DNA of 64,000 nt, taken from assembly GCF_028610675.1 (NCBI RefSeq), contig NZ_JAQQWS010000006.1, positions 1 through 64,000 on the forward strand, written 5' to 3'. Both the position numbers and the translations under genes were made by a program. Positions 44,691-52,840 of this stretch are shown here, in pieces. Every line of letters begins with the position of its first letter. The stretch's first letter is position 1. The notes below the pieces were generated by a model that saw only the letters and a list, made by a program, of their open reading frames with translations, made no database searches and was not told the DNA's origin. The DNA comes from Alkalihalobacillus pseudalcaliphilus (lineage in GTDB: Bacteria > Bacillota > Bacilli > Bacillales > Bacillaceae_D).

Positions 44691-44729
44691 AGCGTATCCG
44701 CTATGTTTGGTGCGGATACGCTTTCTTTC
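44691..44729 (+). terminator. Intra-operon terminator/attenuator
   Basis: AGCGTATCCGC (44691-44701) pairs perfectly with GCGGATACGCT (44712-44722), followed by TTCTTTCT. It probably lowers permease and ATPase expression relative to the binding proteins. Confidence 0.75.
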
Positions 44730-44798
44730 TATGATAAAGACTACTAGATTACATACATGACTCCGCTTACGGCGTTTTGTTACGAAGGAGGTATGATT

Positions 44799-45755
44799 TT
44801 GAAAGGTTACATTTTAAAAAGGTTCCTCTATTTGATTCCCACATTAATTGGTGCTTCTATTTTAATCTTTTTTCTCTATTCTTTAGTACCTGGGAATTTT
44901 GTTGATTCTGACCCTAATTTAACGGCAGAGCGAAAAGCCGAGCTTTATGCCCTTTATGGTTTTGATCAACCTATCTATATACGCTATTTCATTTGGATTG
45001 GAAATCTATTTCAAGGTGATTTAGGATATTCTTTACAATTTCAAAGACCTGTAACAGAAGTATTAGGGAATTATATTTGGAGCTCCTTTATCGTCGCACT
45101 TGCTTCCCTGTTCCTAACATGGCTTATCGCCGTTATTATCGGTGTTGTTTCAGCAACTAAGCAATATTCATTATTTGATTCTGTTGTCACGGTATTAGTT
45201 TTTGCCGCTATGGCTACTCCATCTTTTTTTCTTGGACTTATATTAATTAAGTTTTTTGCCGTTGACCTAGGATGGCTACCCGCTGGAGGTATGATTACGA
45301 CCGGAAGTGATTTGAGCGGATGGGATTATTTTATCGATGTTGCTGAGCATATGATCCTCCCCGTCCTTGTCTTAACGATGTTAGGAATCGGGGGATTAAC
45401 TCGGTACTTCCGAACAAATATGCTTGAAGTGATTAAGCAGGACTTTGTTCGAACAGCTCGAGCTAAAGGATTAAAGGAAAAAGTCGTCATTTACAAGCAT
45501 GCCCTACGTAATGCTATGCTGCCAGCTATTACATTATTTGCTTTTGAGCTACCTGCTTTATTTAGTGGAGCGATTATTACCGAACAAATTTTTAATTGGC
45601 CTGGAATAGGGGCGATTTACATGCAAGCCTTTACGGTACGAGATTATCCATTGTTAATGGGCTTTACGATGTTTATTGCTCTTCTAACGGTAATCAGTAA
45701 TTTAATTGCCGATATTTTATACGGGGTCGCCGATCCACGTGTTCGGTTAAAGTAA
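44799..45755 (+). CDS. ABC transporter permease, DppB/OppB type
   Basis: A 318-residue inner-membrane protein with six helices: N-terminal KRFLYLIPTLIGASILIFFL, and the EAA loop RTARAKGLKEKVVIYKHALRN near 220. It forms the channel with the next permease. A TTG at 44799 lies seven bases after GGAGG; ATG 44793 overlaps the spacer and is less likely. Confidence 0.88.
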   Translation: MKGYILKRFLYLIPTLIGASILIFFLYSLVPGNFVDSDPNLTAERKAELYALYGFDQPIYIRYFIWIGNLFQGDLGYSLQFQRPVTEVLGNYIWSSFIVALASLFLTWLIAVIIGVVSATKQYSLFDSVVTVLVFAAMATPSFFLGLILIKFFAVDLGWLPAGGMITTGSDLSGWDYFIDVAEHMILPVLVLTMLGIGGLTRYFRTNMLEVIKQDFVRTARAKGLKEKVVIYKHALRNAMLPAITLFAFELPALFSGAIITEQIFNWPGIGAIYMQAFTVRDYPLLMGFTMFIALLTVISNLIADILYGVADPRVRLK

Positions 45756-45769
45756 GGAGATGAATAACT

Positions 45770-46696
45770 ATGGAAAAAGCTCCCGTTGTTAATCCAAACG
45801 CACCTATCCAACCTAAAATAGCCCATAAATCATCGATTTGGCGGCAAGTTCTTAGGCGATTTTTGAAAAAGAAGATGGCGATTGTTGGACTTAGCTTCCT
45901 CGTCTTTATCTTTCTATTTTCATTTATTGGTCCTTACCTATCACCTTATAGTAATACGGTCAATCCAACCAATCTTCATCAATCACCCAGCCTCGAACAT
46001 TGGCTTGGCACCGATAATTTAGGACGTGATGTCTTAACACGCCTCATGCTAGCCGGACGTATTTCACTCACAGTCGGTCTTGGAGCGATGGTATTATCGA
46101 TTGCTATCGGAGCGACACTTGGTATGATTGCTGGTTATTATCGCGGAATTCCCGACCAAATTGTAATGAGGACAGCTGATATTTTAATGACATTACCTGG
46201 TCTTCCATTACTTTTCATTATGGCCGCCGTCATGTCTGAATGGAAAGTCCCAGCGGAGCAACGTTTGTACATTGTCATGGTGATGTTAAGTATCGTCGGA
46301 TGGGCCGGCCTCGCCCGCCTTGTTCGTAGCCAAATCCTAAGTCTACGGGAAAGAGAATTTATGCAAGCAACCGATGCTCTAGGGTTAAAGGATCGGCGGA
46401 AATTATTTGGTCACCTTTTCCCTAATATTGTTCCCATCTTAATTGTCAGTGGAACATTAAGTGTTGGTGGTGCGATTCTAAGTGAGTCAGTCCTAAGCTA
46501 TTTTGGGCTAGGTGTTGTTCCTCCCACTGCATCATGGGGGAATATGATCAATGCTGCGAACTCATTAATCGATTTTCAGAAACGTCCATGGCTCTGGATT
46601 CCTCCAGGAGTCGCGATTTTCTTAACGGTTATTAGTATTAACTTATTGGGTGATGGCTTACGCGATGCGATCGATCCTAATATGAAAAGAAGGTGA
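45770..46696 (+). CDS. ABC transporter permease, DppC/OppC type
   Basis: A 308-residue inner-membrane protein: N-terminal cytoplasmic tail, helix KKMAIVGLSFLVFIFLFSFIG, then GTDNLGRDVLTRLMLAGRIS near 80 and EAA loop ATDALGLKDRRKLFGHLFPN near 205. Heterodimer partner of the preceding permease. AAGGAGATG precedes ATG. Confidence 0.9.
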   Translation: MEKAPVVNPNAPIQPKIAHKSSIWRQVLRRFLKKKMAIVGLSFLVFIFLFSFIGPYLSPYSNTVNPTNLHQSPSLEHWLGTDNLGRDVLTRLMLAGRISLTVGLGAMVLSIAIGATLGMIAGYYRGIPDQIVMRTADILMTLPGLPLLFIMAAVMSEWKVPAEQRLYIVMVMLSIVGWAGLARLVRSQILSLREREFMQATDALGLKDRRKLFGHLFPNIVPILIVSGTLSVGGAILSESVLSYFGLGVVPPTASWGNMINAANSLIDFQKRPWLWIPPGVAIFLTVISINLLGDGLRDAIDPNMKRR

Positions 46697-46701
46697 GAAC
46701 A

Positions 46702-47688
46702 ATGATTGAAAAATCTTTATTGGAAGTAAAAAACCTCTTAACGCAATTTACGAGCGAGAGTGGCATCGTCAATGCTGTGAATGACGTTAGTTTTCAAATA
46801 AAAGAAGGGCAAACCGTCTGTATAGTCGGTGAGTCTGGCTGTGGGAAAAGTGCAACAGCTATGTCAATTATGGGATTAATTGAGCCTACTTCAGGTGGAG
46901 TGACAGGTGGAGAAATTTTATTCGAAGGTCATGACCTATTAAAAATGAGTAAAGGTGACTTACGTCGTTTGCGTGGGAACGACCTATCGATGATTTTCCA
47001 AGAACCGATGTCATCATTAAATCCTGTTTTAACCATCGGCGAGCAGATCACTGAACCACTTAGAGAACATGAGCTTTTATCAAAAAAAGAAGCGAAAAGA
47101 AAAGCAATCGAATTAATAGAGCTTGTAGGTATTGGGCGTAGTCATGAAATTTTCCACTCCTATCCACATCAATTAAGTGGCGGCATGCTTCAACGTATTA
47201 TGATTGCGATTGCTCTTTGCTGTAATCCGCGACTCCTCATTGCCGATGAACCAACAACCGCACTTGATGTCACCATCCAAGCTCAAATTCTTGAGTTACT
47301 ACGGACACTAAAAGAGCGGAGACAAATGGCCATGTTATTAATCACACATGACTTAGGTGTCGTAGCAGAAGTTGCCGATTATGTGATCGTAATGTATGCA
47401 GGCAAGGTCATCGAGCATGCCCCTGTTGTGGAATTATTTAAAAACCCTAAGCATCCATATACAAAAGGCTTGCTCGCTGCTAAACCCGTTATTAATCAGC
47501 GAAAAGAAAGTTTATATACAATCCCAGGCCAAGTCCCTAACTTAGTTGATTTGAAGCCTTCCTGTTATTTCAGTGCTCGCTGCCGGCAATGTATGGACAT
47601 TTGTACAACGAAAATGCCCAGATTAGTTGAAGATGAGGAAGGTCATTCTGTCGCTTGTTGGCTATATGAGGAGGCAAAGGTTCAATGA
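46702..47688 (+). CDS. Oligopeptide ABC transporter ATPase, OppD/DppD type
   Basis: A 328-residue ATPase: Walker A GESGCGKSA, Q-loop IFQEPMSSLNP, signature LSGGMLQR, Walker B LLIADEPTTALD. The C-terminal oligopeptide-transporter extension has a Cys cluster (CYFSARCRQCMDIC) that in relatives binds an iron-sulfur cluster. ATG 46702 is preceded by AAGGTG. It overlaps the next gene by 4 bases. Confidence 0.92.
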   Translation: MIEKSLLEVKNLLTQFTSESGIVNAVNDVSFQIKEGQTVCIVGESGCGKSATAMSIMGLIEPTSGGVTGGEILFEGHDLLKMSKGDLRRLRGNDLSMIFQEPMSSLNPVLTIGEQITEPLREHELLSKKEAKRKAIELIELVGIGRSHEIFHSYPHQLSGGMLQRIMIAIALCCNPRLLIADEPTTALDVTIQAQILELLRTLKERRQMAMLLITHDLGVVAEVADYVIVMYAGKVIEHAPVVELFKNPKHPYTKGLLAAKPVINQRKESLYTIPGQVPNLVDLKPSCYFSARCRQCMDICTTKMPRLVEDEEGHSVACWLYEEAKVQ

Positions 47689-48653
47689 GTACAACGCCTT
47701 TAATAGAAGTCAAACATTTAAAGAAATATTTCCAAGAAGGGAAAGGCTTGCTGAAGAAAAAGAGCCATATTGTCAAAGCCGTTGATGATGTTAGTTTTAC
47801 GATCAATCGCGGTGAAACATTTGGACTCGTCGGTGAATCCGGGAGTGGAAAAAGCACAATCGGACGAAGTATTTTAAAGTTGCATGATATTACTAGCGGA
47901 GAAATTCTATATAAGGGTCAAAATTTGCATGAACTCCGAAAGGATCAAATGAGAGGTTTACGACCTCACTTACAATTTGTTTTTCAAGATCCGTATAGTT
48001 CGTTAAACCCGCGTATTCGTGTCGGTGATGCCATTGGGGAAGCATTACTCGATCACGGGATAGCAACAAAAAAGGAAATCAGACAAAAAGTCATTGAAGT
48101 CATGGAACTATGCGGCTTATCTGAATACCAGATTGACAGATATCCACATGAATTCAGTGGCGGTCAACGCCAACGTATTGGCATTGCTCGTTCGATGATT
48201 TTAAATCCTGATTTTATTGTTGCTGATGAACCTGTTTCTGCTTTAGACGTTTCGATTCAAGCTCAGATTATTAATTTATTTAAAAAGCTTCAAGAAGAAC
48301 AAGAAGTGACTTTATTATTTATTTCTCATGATTTAAGTGTTGTTGAGCATCTTTGTTCCAAGATCGGTGTGCTGTATTTAGGCTCAATGATGGAACTTGG
48401 TTCAAGAGATCATATTTATCAAAACCCATTACACCCTTATACCAAGGCATTGCTATCTGCTGTTCCAATACCTGACCCCCTTTTAAGGCGTGAGCGCATT
48501 CTTTTGAAGGGTGATATTCCAGACCCGAGTAATCCGCCTTCAGGTTGTAAATTTCATACTCGCTGCCCATTCGCAACTGAACAGTGTCGTATTGAGGTAC
48601 CTCAATTTCGTGAGGTAGAGCCAAACCATTATGTAGCTTGCCACCTTGTATAA
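47685..48653 (+). CDS. Oligopeptide ABC transporter ATPase, OppF/DppF type
   Basis: A 322-residue ATPase: Walker A GESGSGKST, FQDPYSSLNPR, signature FSGGQRQR, Walker B FIVADEPVSALD. The C-terminal extension GCKFHTRCPFATEQC resembles the [4Fe-4S] site of DppF/OppF proteins. It starts within the stop of OppD (ATGA overlap). Last gene of the operon, followed by a strong terminator. Confidence 0.92.
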   Translation: MSTTPLIEVKHLKKYFQEGKGLLKKKSHIVKAVDDVSFTINRGETFGLVGESGSGKSTIGRSILKLHDITSGEILYKGQNLHELRKDQMRGLRPHLQFVFQDPYSSLNPRIRVGDAIGEALLDHGIATKKEIRQKVIEVMELCGLSEYQIDRYPHEFSGGQRQRIGIARSMILNPDFIVADEPVSALDVSIQAQIINLFKKLQEEQEVTLLFISHDLSVVEHLCSKIGVLYLGSMMELGSRDHIYQNPLHPYTKALLSAVPIPDPLLRRERILLKGDIPDPSNPPSGCKFHTRCPFATEQCRIEVPQFREVEPNHYVACHLV

Positions 48654-48663
48654 AGATTGATTA

Positions 48664-48706
48664 AAAAAGACTGTACGAATCATCTTTTGATTGTACAGTC
48701 TTTTTA
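48664..48706 (+). terminator. Terminator after peptide transporter operon
   Basis: AAAAAGACTGTAC and GTACAGTCTTTTT, 13 bp perfect, followed by AAT-rich sequence. Confidence 0.88.
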
Positions 48707-48746
48707 ATAATAGTTGGAAAGTGCGTTCCCATTTCGAATGGCCTTC

Positions 48747-49220
48747 TTACTTAAACAACCCTCTTCTGATTAGATTTGCTGTGACTGGAGTTTCCCCTAT
48801 TTCTCTAGCCCATACGGAAATCTGCCCGATATGATGGATTTCATGAGCAATTAAGTGCCTCAATATTTCGCCAAAAGTATAAATGGAATGTGTACCATCT
48901 GATTCAGGACAAGATACAATTTCATAATCTCTCTCGCTGTTGTAAGCTTCGAGTACCGCAAGTGTAGCCGGCTTTATGCTCTCGGACAATTCGATGAGTT
49001 GTGCTAAAGTTTTAAAATTCTCTTGTTTGAATTCCGGGATTGGTTCACGATTCACATCATGAATCCAATTTTTTTCTACTTCGATGATGTGAAGCAAGGT
49101 TAAATAAATACTTCCTACTCCACCTACTCTCGTTTTATGTAATTCTTCTTCTGGTAGCTTTTCACACCATGCGAACCAGTCATTTCTTACTTGCCAGTTA
49201 TATTCAAATAGCTTGAACAT
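48747..49220 (-). CDS. DinB/YfiT-like metal-dependent protein
   Basis: A 157-residue four-helix bundle protein: MFKLFEYNWQVRNDWFAWCE with LLHIIEVEKNW (first metal His) and HLIAHEIHHIGQI (two further His), the DinB superfamily triad. Family members include bacillithiol- or mycothiol-dependent transferases; the role here is unknown. GGAGGCAATC precedes ATG and is itself directly preceded by the end of a repeat element. Confidence 0.8.
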   Translation of the reverse strand: MFKLFEYNWQVRNDWFAWCEKLPEEELHKTRVGGVGSIYLTLLHIIEVEKNWIHDVNREPIPEFKQENFKTLAQLIELSESIKPATLAVLEAYNSERDYEIVSCPESDGTHSIYTFGEILRHLIAHEIHHIGQISVWAREIGETPVTANLIRRGLFK

Positions 49221-49225
49221 ATGAT

Positions 49226-49550
49226 TGCCTCCTTTTGTGTGAAAGTTGTAAGGGGCGATGGGTTGTGCCTTGAAGTTAGCTGGTCATCCATCTTGCGATA
49301 GATGACTTAACAGGCCACTGCTCCCTTTTTGTGCGTGCGGACTCCTAGTGGTAATGGAGTTGTATGGAGTGCCAACTGTTTAAGATGTCGCCACTACTTT
49401 GTTTTTGTTGGTGGCAAGGTGAATCGGGCTTCGCCATGGACGTTTTGTATGAAAGTTAGTGCGAACATGGAGCGTTACTCGTCGCTACCGAAAATTATGC
49501 TCCGCGTCCTGCGGGGTGGCGCTGAGCTAATCGGCCACCACAGTTAAGAT
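49226..49550 (-). repeat. Intergenic repeat element R1 (inverted) with adjoining R3 module
   Basis: Read on the minus strand from 49458: end motif CTAACTTTCATACAAAACG, palindrome ATGGCGAAGCCCGATTC, GCCACCAACAAA, AAACAGTTGGCAC, TAGGAGTCC, right module GCTAACTTCAAGGCACAACC and end motif ACAACTTTCACACAAAA at 49226-49242, abutting the dinB-like ribosome binding site. 49467-49507 is module R3 (CTCGTCGCTACCGAAAATTA). Confidence 0.72.
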
Positions 49551-49616
49551 AAGTAATTGCTTTTTAAACTTTGCCAACACTTAACATGACCTCTCGAATA
49601 CAGACATTTCTTATTA

Positions 49617-50390
49617 TTACCTTCTAAACCCACCTTCTGAATGAATAATTTGACCGGTTATCCACTGAGCTTCTTCACTGACTAAATACTTAATTGTTCT
49701 TGCGACATCTTTCGGTTCTCCTATTCTTCCAAACGGAAACCTTGGAGCTAATTGTTCTTTGATGTCCTCTGTCATCCACCCTGTATCGGTCGGGCCTGGA
49801 TTAATAGAATTAACGGTAATGCCCAAAGGAGCAAGCTCAGCAGATAATGTAATTGTTAATGCATCAACCGCTCCTTTTGTTGTAGCGTAGGCAACCTCAC
49901 CAGGCATAGGTCCCTGAAATTGCCCCGAGGTAATATTCACAATCCTACCACCTTTGTTTTTATCAAATCCGCGAGCGAAATGACTACTTAACATTGCTGT
50001 AGCTCGGACATTAATTAAATAATGCTTATCCAATACTTCAGCCTTTAGATTACGATAATCATTATTCGTCGAGTAAGCAGCATTATTAATAAGAATATCT
50101 GGGTAACCAAGCTCTTTACTTACTTGCTCTACCAATAACTTTGGTGAATCAACAAGCGACAAGTCTAATTCCATTGAAGCTACATTGACACCCAAATCCA
50201 TTAATTCCTGCTTTAAACTAGCCGGTTCATTTTCCTGTACTTCCCATGGCATTTCCTTGTCATATTCCTTCCAATAAGTGAAAAAAATATCACAGCCTGC
50301 TGCAGCTAATTCCTTGCAAATCGCAGCCCCAATCCCTTTTAACCTGCTAGCACCCGTAATGATGGCGATTTTACCTTGTAATACCTTCAA
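49617..50390 (-). CDS. SDR family oxidoreductase
   Basis: A 257-residue short-chain dehydrogenase: IITGASRLKGIGAAICKEL near residue 9 (three-residue insertion in the glycine motif), NNAAYSTNNDYRNL near 105, Ser/Tyr/Lys in NITSGQFQGPMPGEVAYATTKGA and C-terminal ITGQIIHSEGGFRR. Start TTG 50390 with GAGGT eight bases upstream. 37 bp behind the methyltransferase gene, same strand. Substrate unknown. Confidence 0.8.
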   Translation of the reverse strand: MKVLQGKIAIITGASRLKGIGAAICKELAAAGCDIFFTYWKEYDKEMPWEVQENEPASLKQELMDLGVNVASMELDLSLVDSPKLLVEQVSKELGYPDILINNAAYSTNNDYRNLKAEVLDKHYLINVRATAMLSSHFARGFDKNKGGRIVNITSGQFQGPMPGEVAYATTKGAVDALTITLSAELAPLGITVNSINPGPTDTGWMTEDIKEQLAPRFPFGRIGEPKDVARTIKYLVSEEAQWITGQIIHSEGGFRR

Positions 50391-50427
50391 ATTATCTACC
50401 TCTTTTTGCAAAAATTTCTATCTATTC

Positions 50428-51231
50428 TTATAGCTTTCTACCAATATACATTAAGTGGGAAGAGATTCCTAGTAGATGGGGGTCTGTCGCTTTTTCCTTT
50501 AATAGCTCAATCAGTGCCTGCTCTTCCCCTTTGTCTTGCCAATAGGTCCAGCTCTCTTTACTTAAGCTTGCTCCCACATTTGAACCGATCAACTCTACCG
50601 TTTCGAATCCATTAGACTCCATAAAAGGCTTAATTTCTTCAATATTATAATAAAAGGCACCCGTAAATCTGCCAGCATCAGCATGGTCAAACCGACCTGT
50701 TTGAGAAAACTCTTGAATGGTTGCTAGATGATGATGGGGCTTCCAGTTTTCAGGAGCTTGTAAGGATGTCAATATATGACGTACCCGCGACATAAAAGCA
50801 ACAAACACAATTCCCTTCTTTTTGGTAACTCGGTTTAACTCCTGAACCGCCTTTAATCTATCACTCTCTTCTTGCAAATGGTATAAAGGACCAAGCATAA
50901 GGGCGCAATCAAAAGTTTCATCGCCTAAAGGTTGAAGTGACCTCGCATCCGCCGTATAAAACACATCAAACCTATCCTCAGGCTTTAGTTCTTTCGCTTT
51001 AGCCTTAGCCAGTTCAACCAACTTTGGCGTTAAGTCCGTTAGGGTAACCCTATGTCCACTTTTCGCCAACTCCATCGCATACTTGCCAGGACCAGCACCA
51101 TTATCTAAAACCGTACCCGCATTTGGTAAATATCGCTTTATAAAATGCCAGTTCACTTGAAACTCAATCGGTTCACGATCAAGCCTCCCCCATTCATCAA
51201 ATTGATTATAATAGTTAATGATTTCGTTCAT
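50428..51231 (-). CDS. Class I SAM-dependent methyltransferase
   Basis: A 267-residue methyltransferase: motif I VLDNGAGPGKYAMELA near residue 36, post-I LTDLTPKLVELAKAKA, motif II FDCALMLGPLYHLQ near 110. No membrane segments. Acceptor unknown. It is 24 bp downstream of the HIT gene on the same strand, so lies behind the leucine-type T-box. Confidence 0.82.
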   Translation of the reverse strand: MNEIINYYNQFDEWGRLDREPIEFQVNWHFIKRYLPNAGTVLDNGAGPGKYAMELAKSGHRVTLTDLTPKLVELAKAKAKELKPEDRFDVFYTADARSLQPLGDETFDCALMLGPLYHLQEESDRLKAVQELNRVTKKKGIVFVAFMSRVRHILTSLQAPENWKPHHHLATIQEFSQTGRFDHADAGRFTGAFYYNIEEIKPFMESNGFETVELIGSNVGASLSKESWTYWQDKGEEQALIELLKEKATDPHLLGISSHLMYIGRKL

Positions 51232-51255
51232 TTTTAGCACCCACTTTCTACGATT

Positions 51256-51696
51256 CTATTTGCTGAGGAATGCTTTCATACGATCGCAAAAAACAGCGAC
51301 CTCCTCCTCACCTACTATCGGCGCCTCCTCCCATTGATAAACTTCAGATGCCCCCCAATATTTTCTAGGCGTATTCGGGTATCTTGGCACGATATGCATA
51401 TGAAGATGTGGTACCGCATCCCCTGCGACAAAGGTATAAATATGCTCTGCCTTGGCAACTTCTTTTAAAGCTTTACTCACTCTCATTAACGTGACGCCAA
51501 ATACTTCAGCCTCTTCCTCACTCATATCCGCTAAAGATGGAACATGTCTTTTTAAATCAATCATCATATGCCCCAAATAATTAGGTTGACCATTCCGATC
51601 AATATGACCGACATATACAAAATCATCTTCATAAACACTCATACTTGCCGTTGTTATTCTCCCTTGATGCTTATTACAAATAAAGCAATCTCCCAT
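51256..51696 (-). CDS. HIT family hydrolase
   Basis: A 146-residue histidine-triad protein: CFICNKHQG (N-terminal CxxC), YLGHMMIDLKRHVPSLADM and active-site VPHLHMHIVPRY (HxHxH). Hydrolyses nucleotide-phosphoramidate or diadenosine-type bonds in the family. ATG 51696 has AAGGGGG upstream; the ATG seven bases earlier is out of frame. Its leader is a T-box ending in a terminator, an unexpected control for a HIT protein. Confidence 0.85.
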   Translation of the reverse strand: MGDCFICNKHQGRITTASMSVYEDDFVYVGHIDRNGQPNYLGHMMIDLKRHVPSLADMSEEEAEVFGVTLMRVSKALKEVAKAEHIYTFVAGDAVPHLHMHIVPRYPNTPRKYWGASEVYQWEEAPIVGEEEVAVFCDRMKAFLSK

Positions 51697-51730
51697 AATA
51701 CATAACGCCCCCTTATCTATAAAAAAATAA

Positions 51731-51955
51731 AAAACCACATCATCTCCACGAAAGAGACGATATGGTTAATCGCGGTACCACTCTTTTTTGTTTCACTTTG
51801 ACAAGGAAACATCTTCAGACTTGATGACGGAAGTTAACCGTATAGATTTACTTATCAATCTATCCACTCCTAGGCGAGTTCGGGAATCTATTTACTGTCT
51901 TACACCCGCCGACAGCTCTCTAAAAAATAGAGGTTCCTTATTAATCCTACTCATT
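51731..51955 (-). promoter_or_regulatory. T-box riboswitch leader, probable leucine specifier (CTC)
   Basis: On the minus strand: stem I with AGAGAG and GGGTG motifs, specifier region GAA-CTC-GCCTAGGAG (CTC at 51876-51878), stem II hairpin TAGATT/AATCTA, T-box AAGAGTGGTACCGCG (51771-51785) and a 14-bp terminator stem with GU pairs (51734-51766) followed by a T run. Specifier placement agrees with the ATC position of the Ile T-box at 58 kb. The HIT start codon follows 35 bases later. Confidence 0.85.
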
Positions 51956-52117
51956 GTGTTTTCATATGATTTTAAAATATTCTATCACAAATCAACCACT
52001 TGTCAATACCTCCCAACATTGATGATGTTTGGTAATGACTAATCTCATAATGATTGAATAATCATAGACAACCGATTTAAAATAGAAAGATGGAATATGT
52101 TCGAAAGGCGGGATCGT

Positions 52118-52840
52118 ATGCGAACAAGTACAATCGCAGCACTCACCCATATCCATCCTAATACCGTTCGACTATATGAAACATGGCATTTCATCTCTCC
52201 TGTACCAAGGAAGGAAAATGGCTATCGAGAATATAGTGAGCTACATCTCAAACAAATCAAAATAGCGAGACTGGCTTTTAAACAGGAATTTGTTCAAAAC
52301 AATCTACGTAAAAAAGCAACTGAAATTGTCCAATATAGTGGTCATGAACAATTTAAGAAAAGTATACAAGCAGCAACATCATACTTAGCTTTTTTGCAAA
52401 CGGAATATGAGTTTGCCTTACAGGCAATCCAAACAGTCGAACAGAATTTACACGTGGCGCCCTGTTCAGCTCAGACATTTTCACATCAAGAAGCCGCTGC
52501 CACCCTCCAATTAACAGAGGGCACATTACGGAATTGGGAGAGAAATGGTTTATATTCTGTCGAAAGAAATAAGCAAAACCGTCGAATTTATCGTGAGAGT
52601 GACATCCAAAAACTACTTATAATTCGTACATTACGCAGTGCCCATTTCTCCCTTACGAGTATCTCTCACTTATTTTCTAAGCTGAATGAAACAAATGAAA
52701 TCTTAAATATCCATGACTTATTACAGTCAACTTCATTTACAAGCGAATTCTTCCATGTTACGGATGATTTATTGAACCAATTAAACATAGCGATGAATAA
52801 CGTCAAACAAATCATCACGATTTTAAAGGAATTACAATAA
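52118..52840 (+). CDS. MerR family regulator with two HTH domains
   Basis: A 240-residue protein with two MerR-type winged helices: residues 1-60 (MRTSTIAALTHIHPNTVRLY...NGYREYSELHLKQIK) and residues 120-190 (FSHQEAAATLQLTEGTLRNW...NRRIYRESDIQKL). The C-terminal 45 residues are helical. No Cys-rich metal site. ATG 52118 after AAAGG. Its 3' end overlaps the convergent HelD-like gene by 9 bases. Target unknown. Confidence 0.8.
   Translation: MRTSTIAALTHIHPNTVRLYETWHFISPVPRKENGYREYSELHLKQIKIARLAFKQEFVQNNLRKKATEIVQYSGHEQFKKSIQAATSYLAFLQTEYEFALQAIQTVEQNLHVAPCSAQTFSHQEAAATLQLTEGTLRNWERNGLYSVERNKQNRRIYRESDIQKLLIIRTLRSAHFSLTSISHLFSKLNETNEILNIHDLLQSTSFTSEFFHVTDDLLNQLNIAMNNVKQIITILKELQ

Noticed and set aside
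49329..49547. 72-residue plus-strand ORF
   Set aside because: Entirely inside the inverted R1/R3 repeat.
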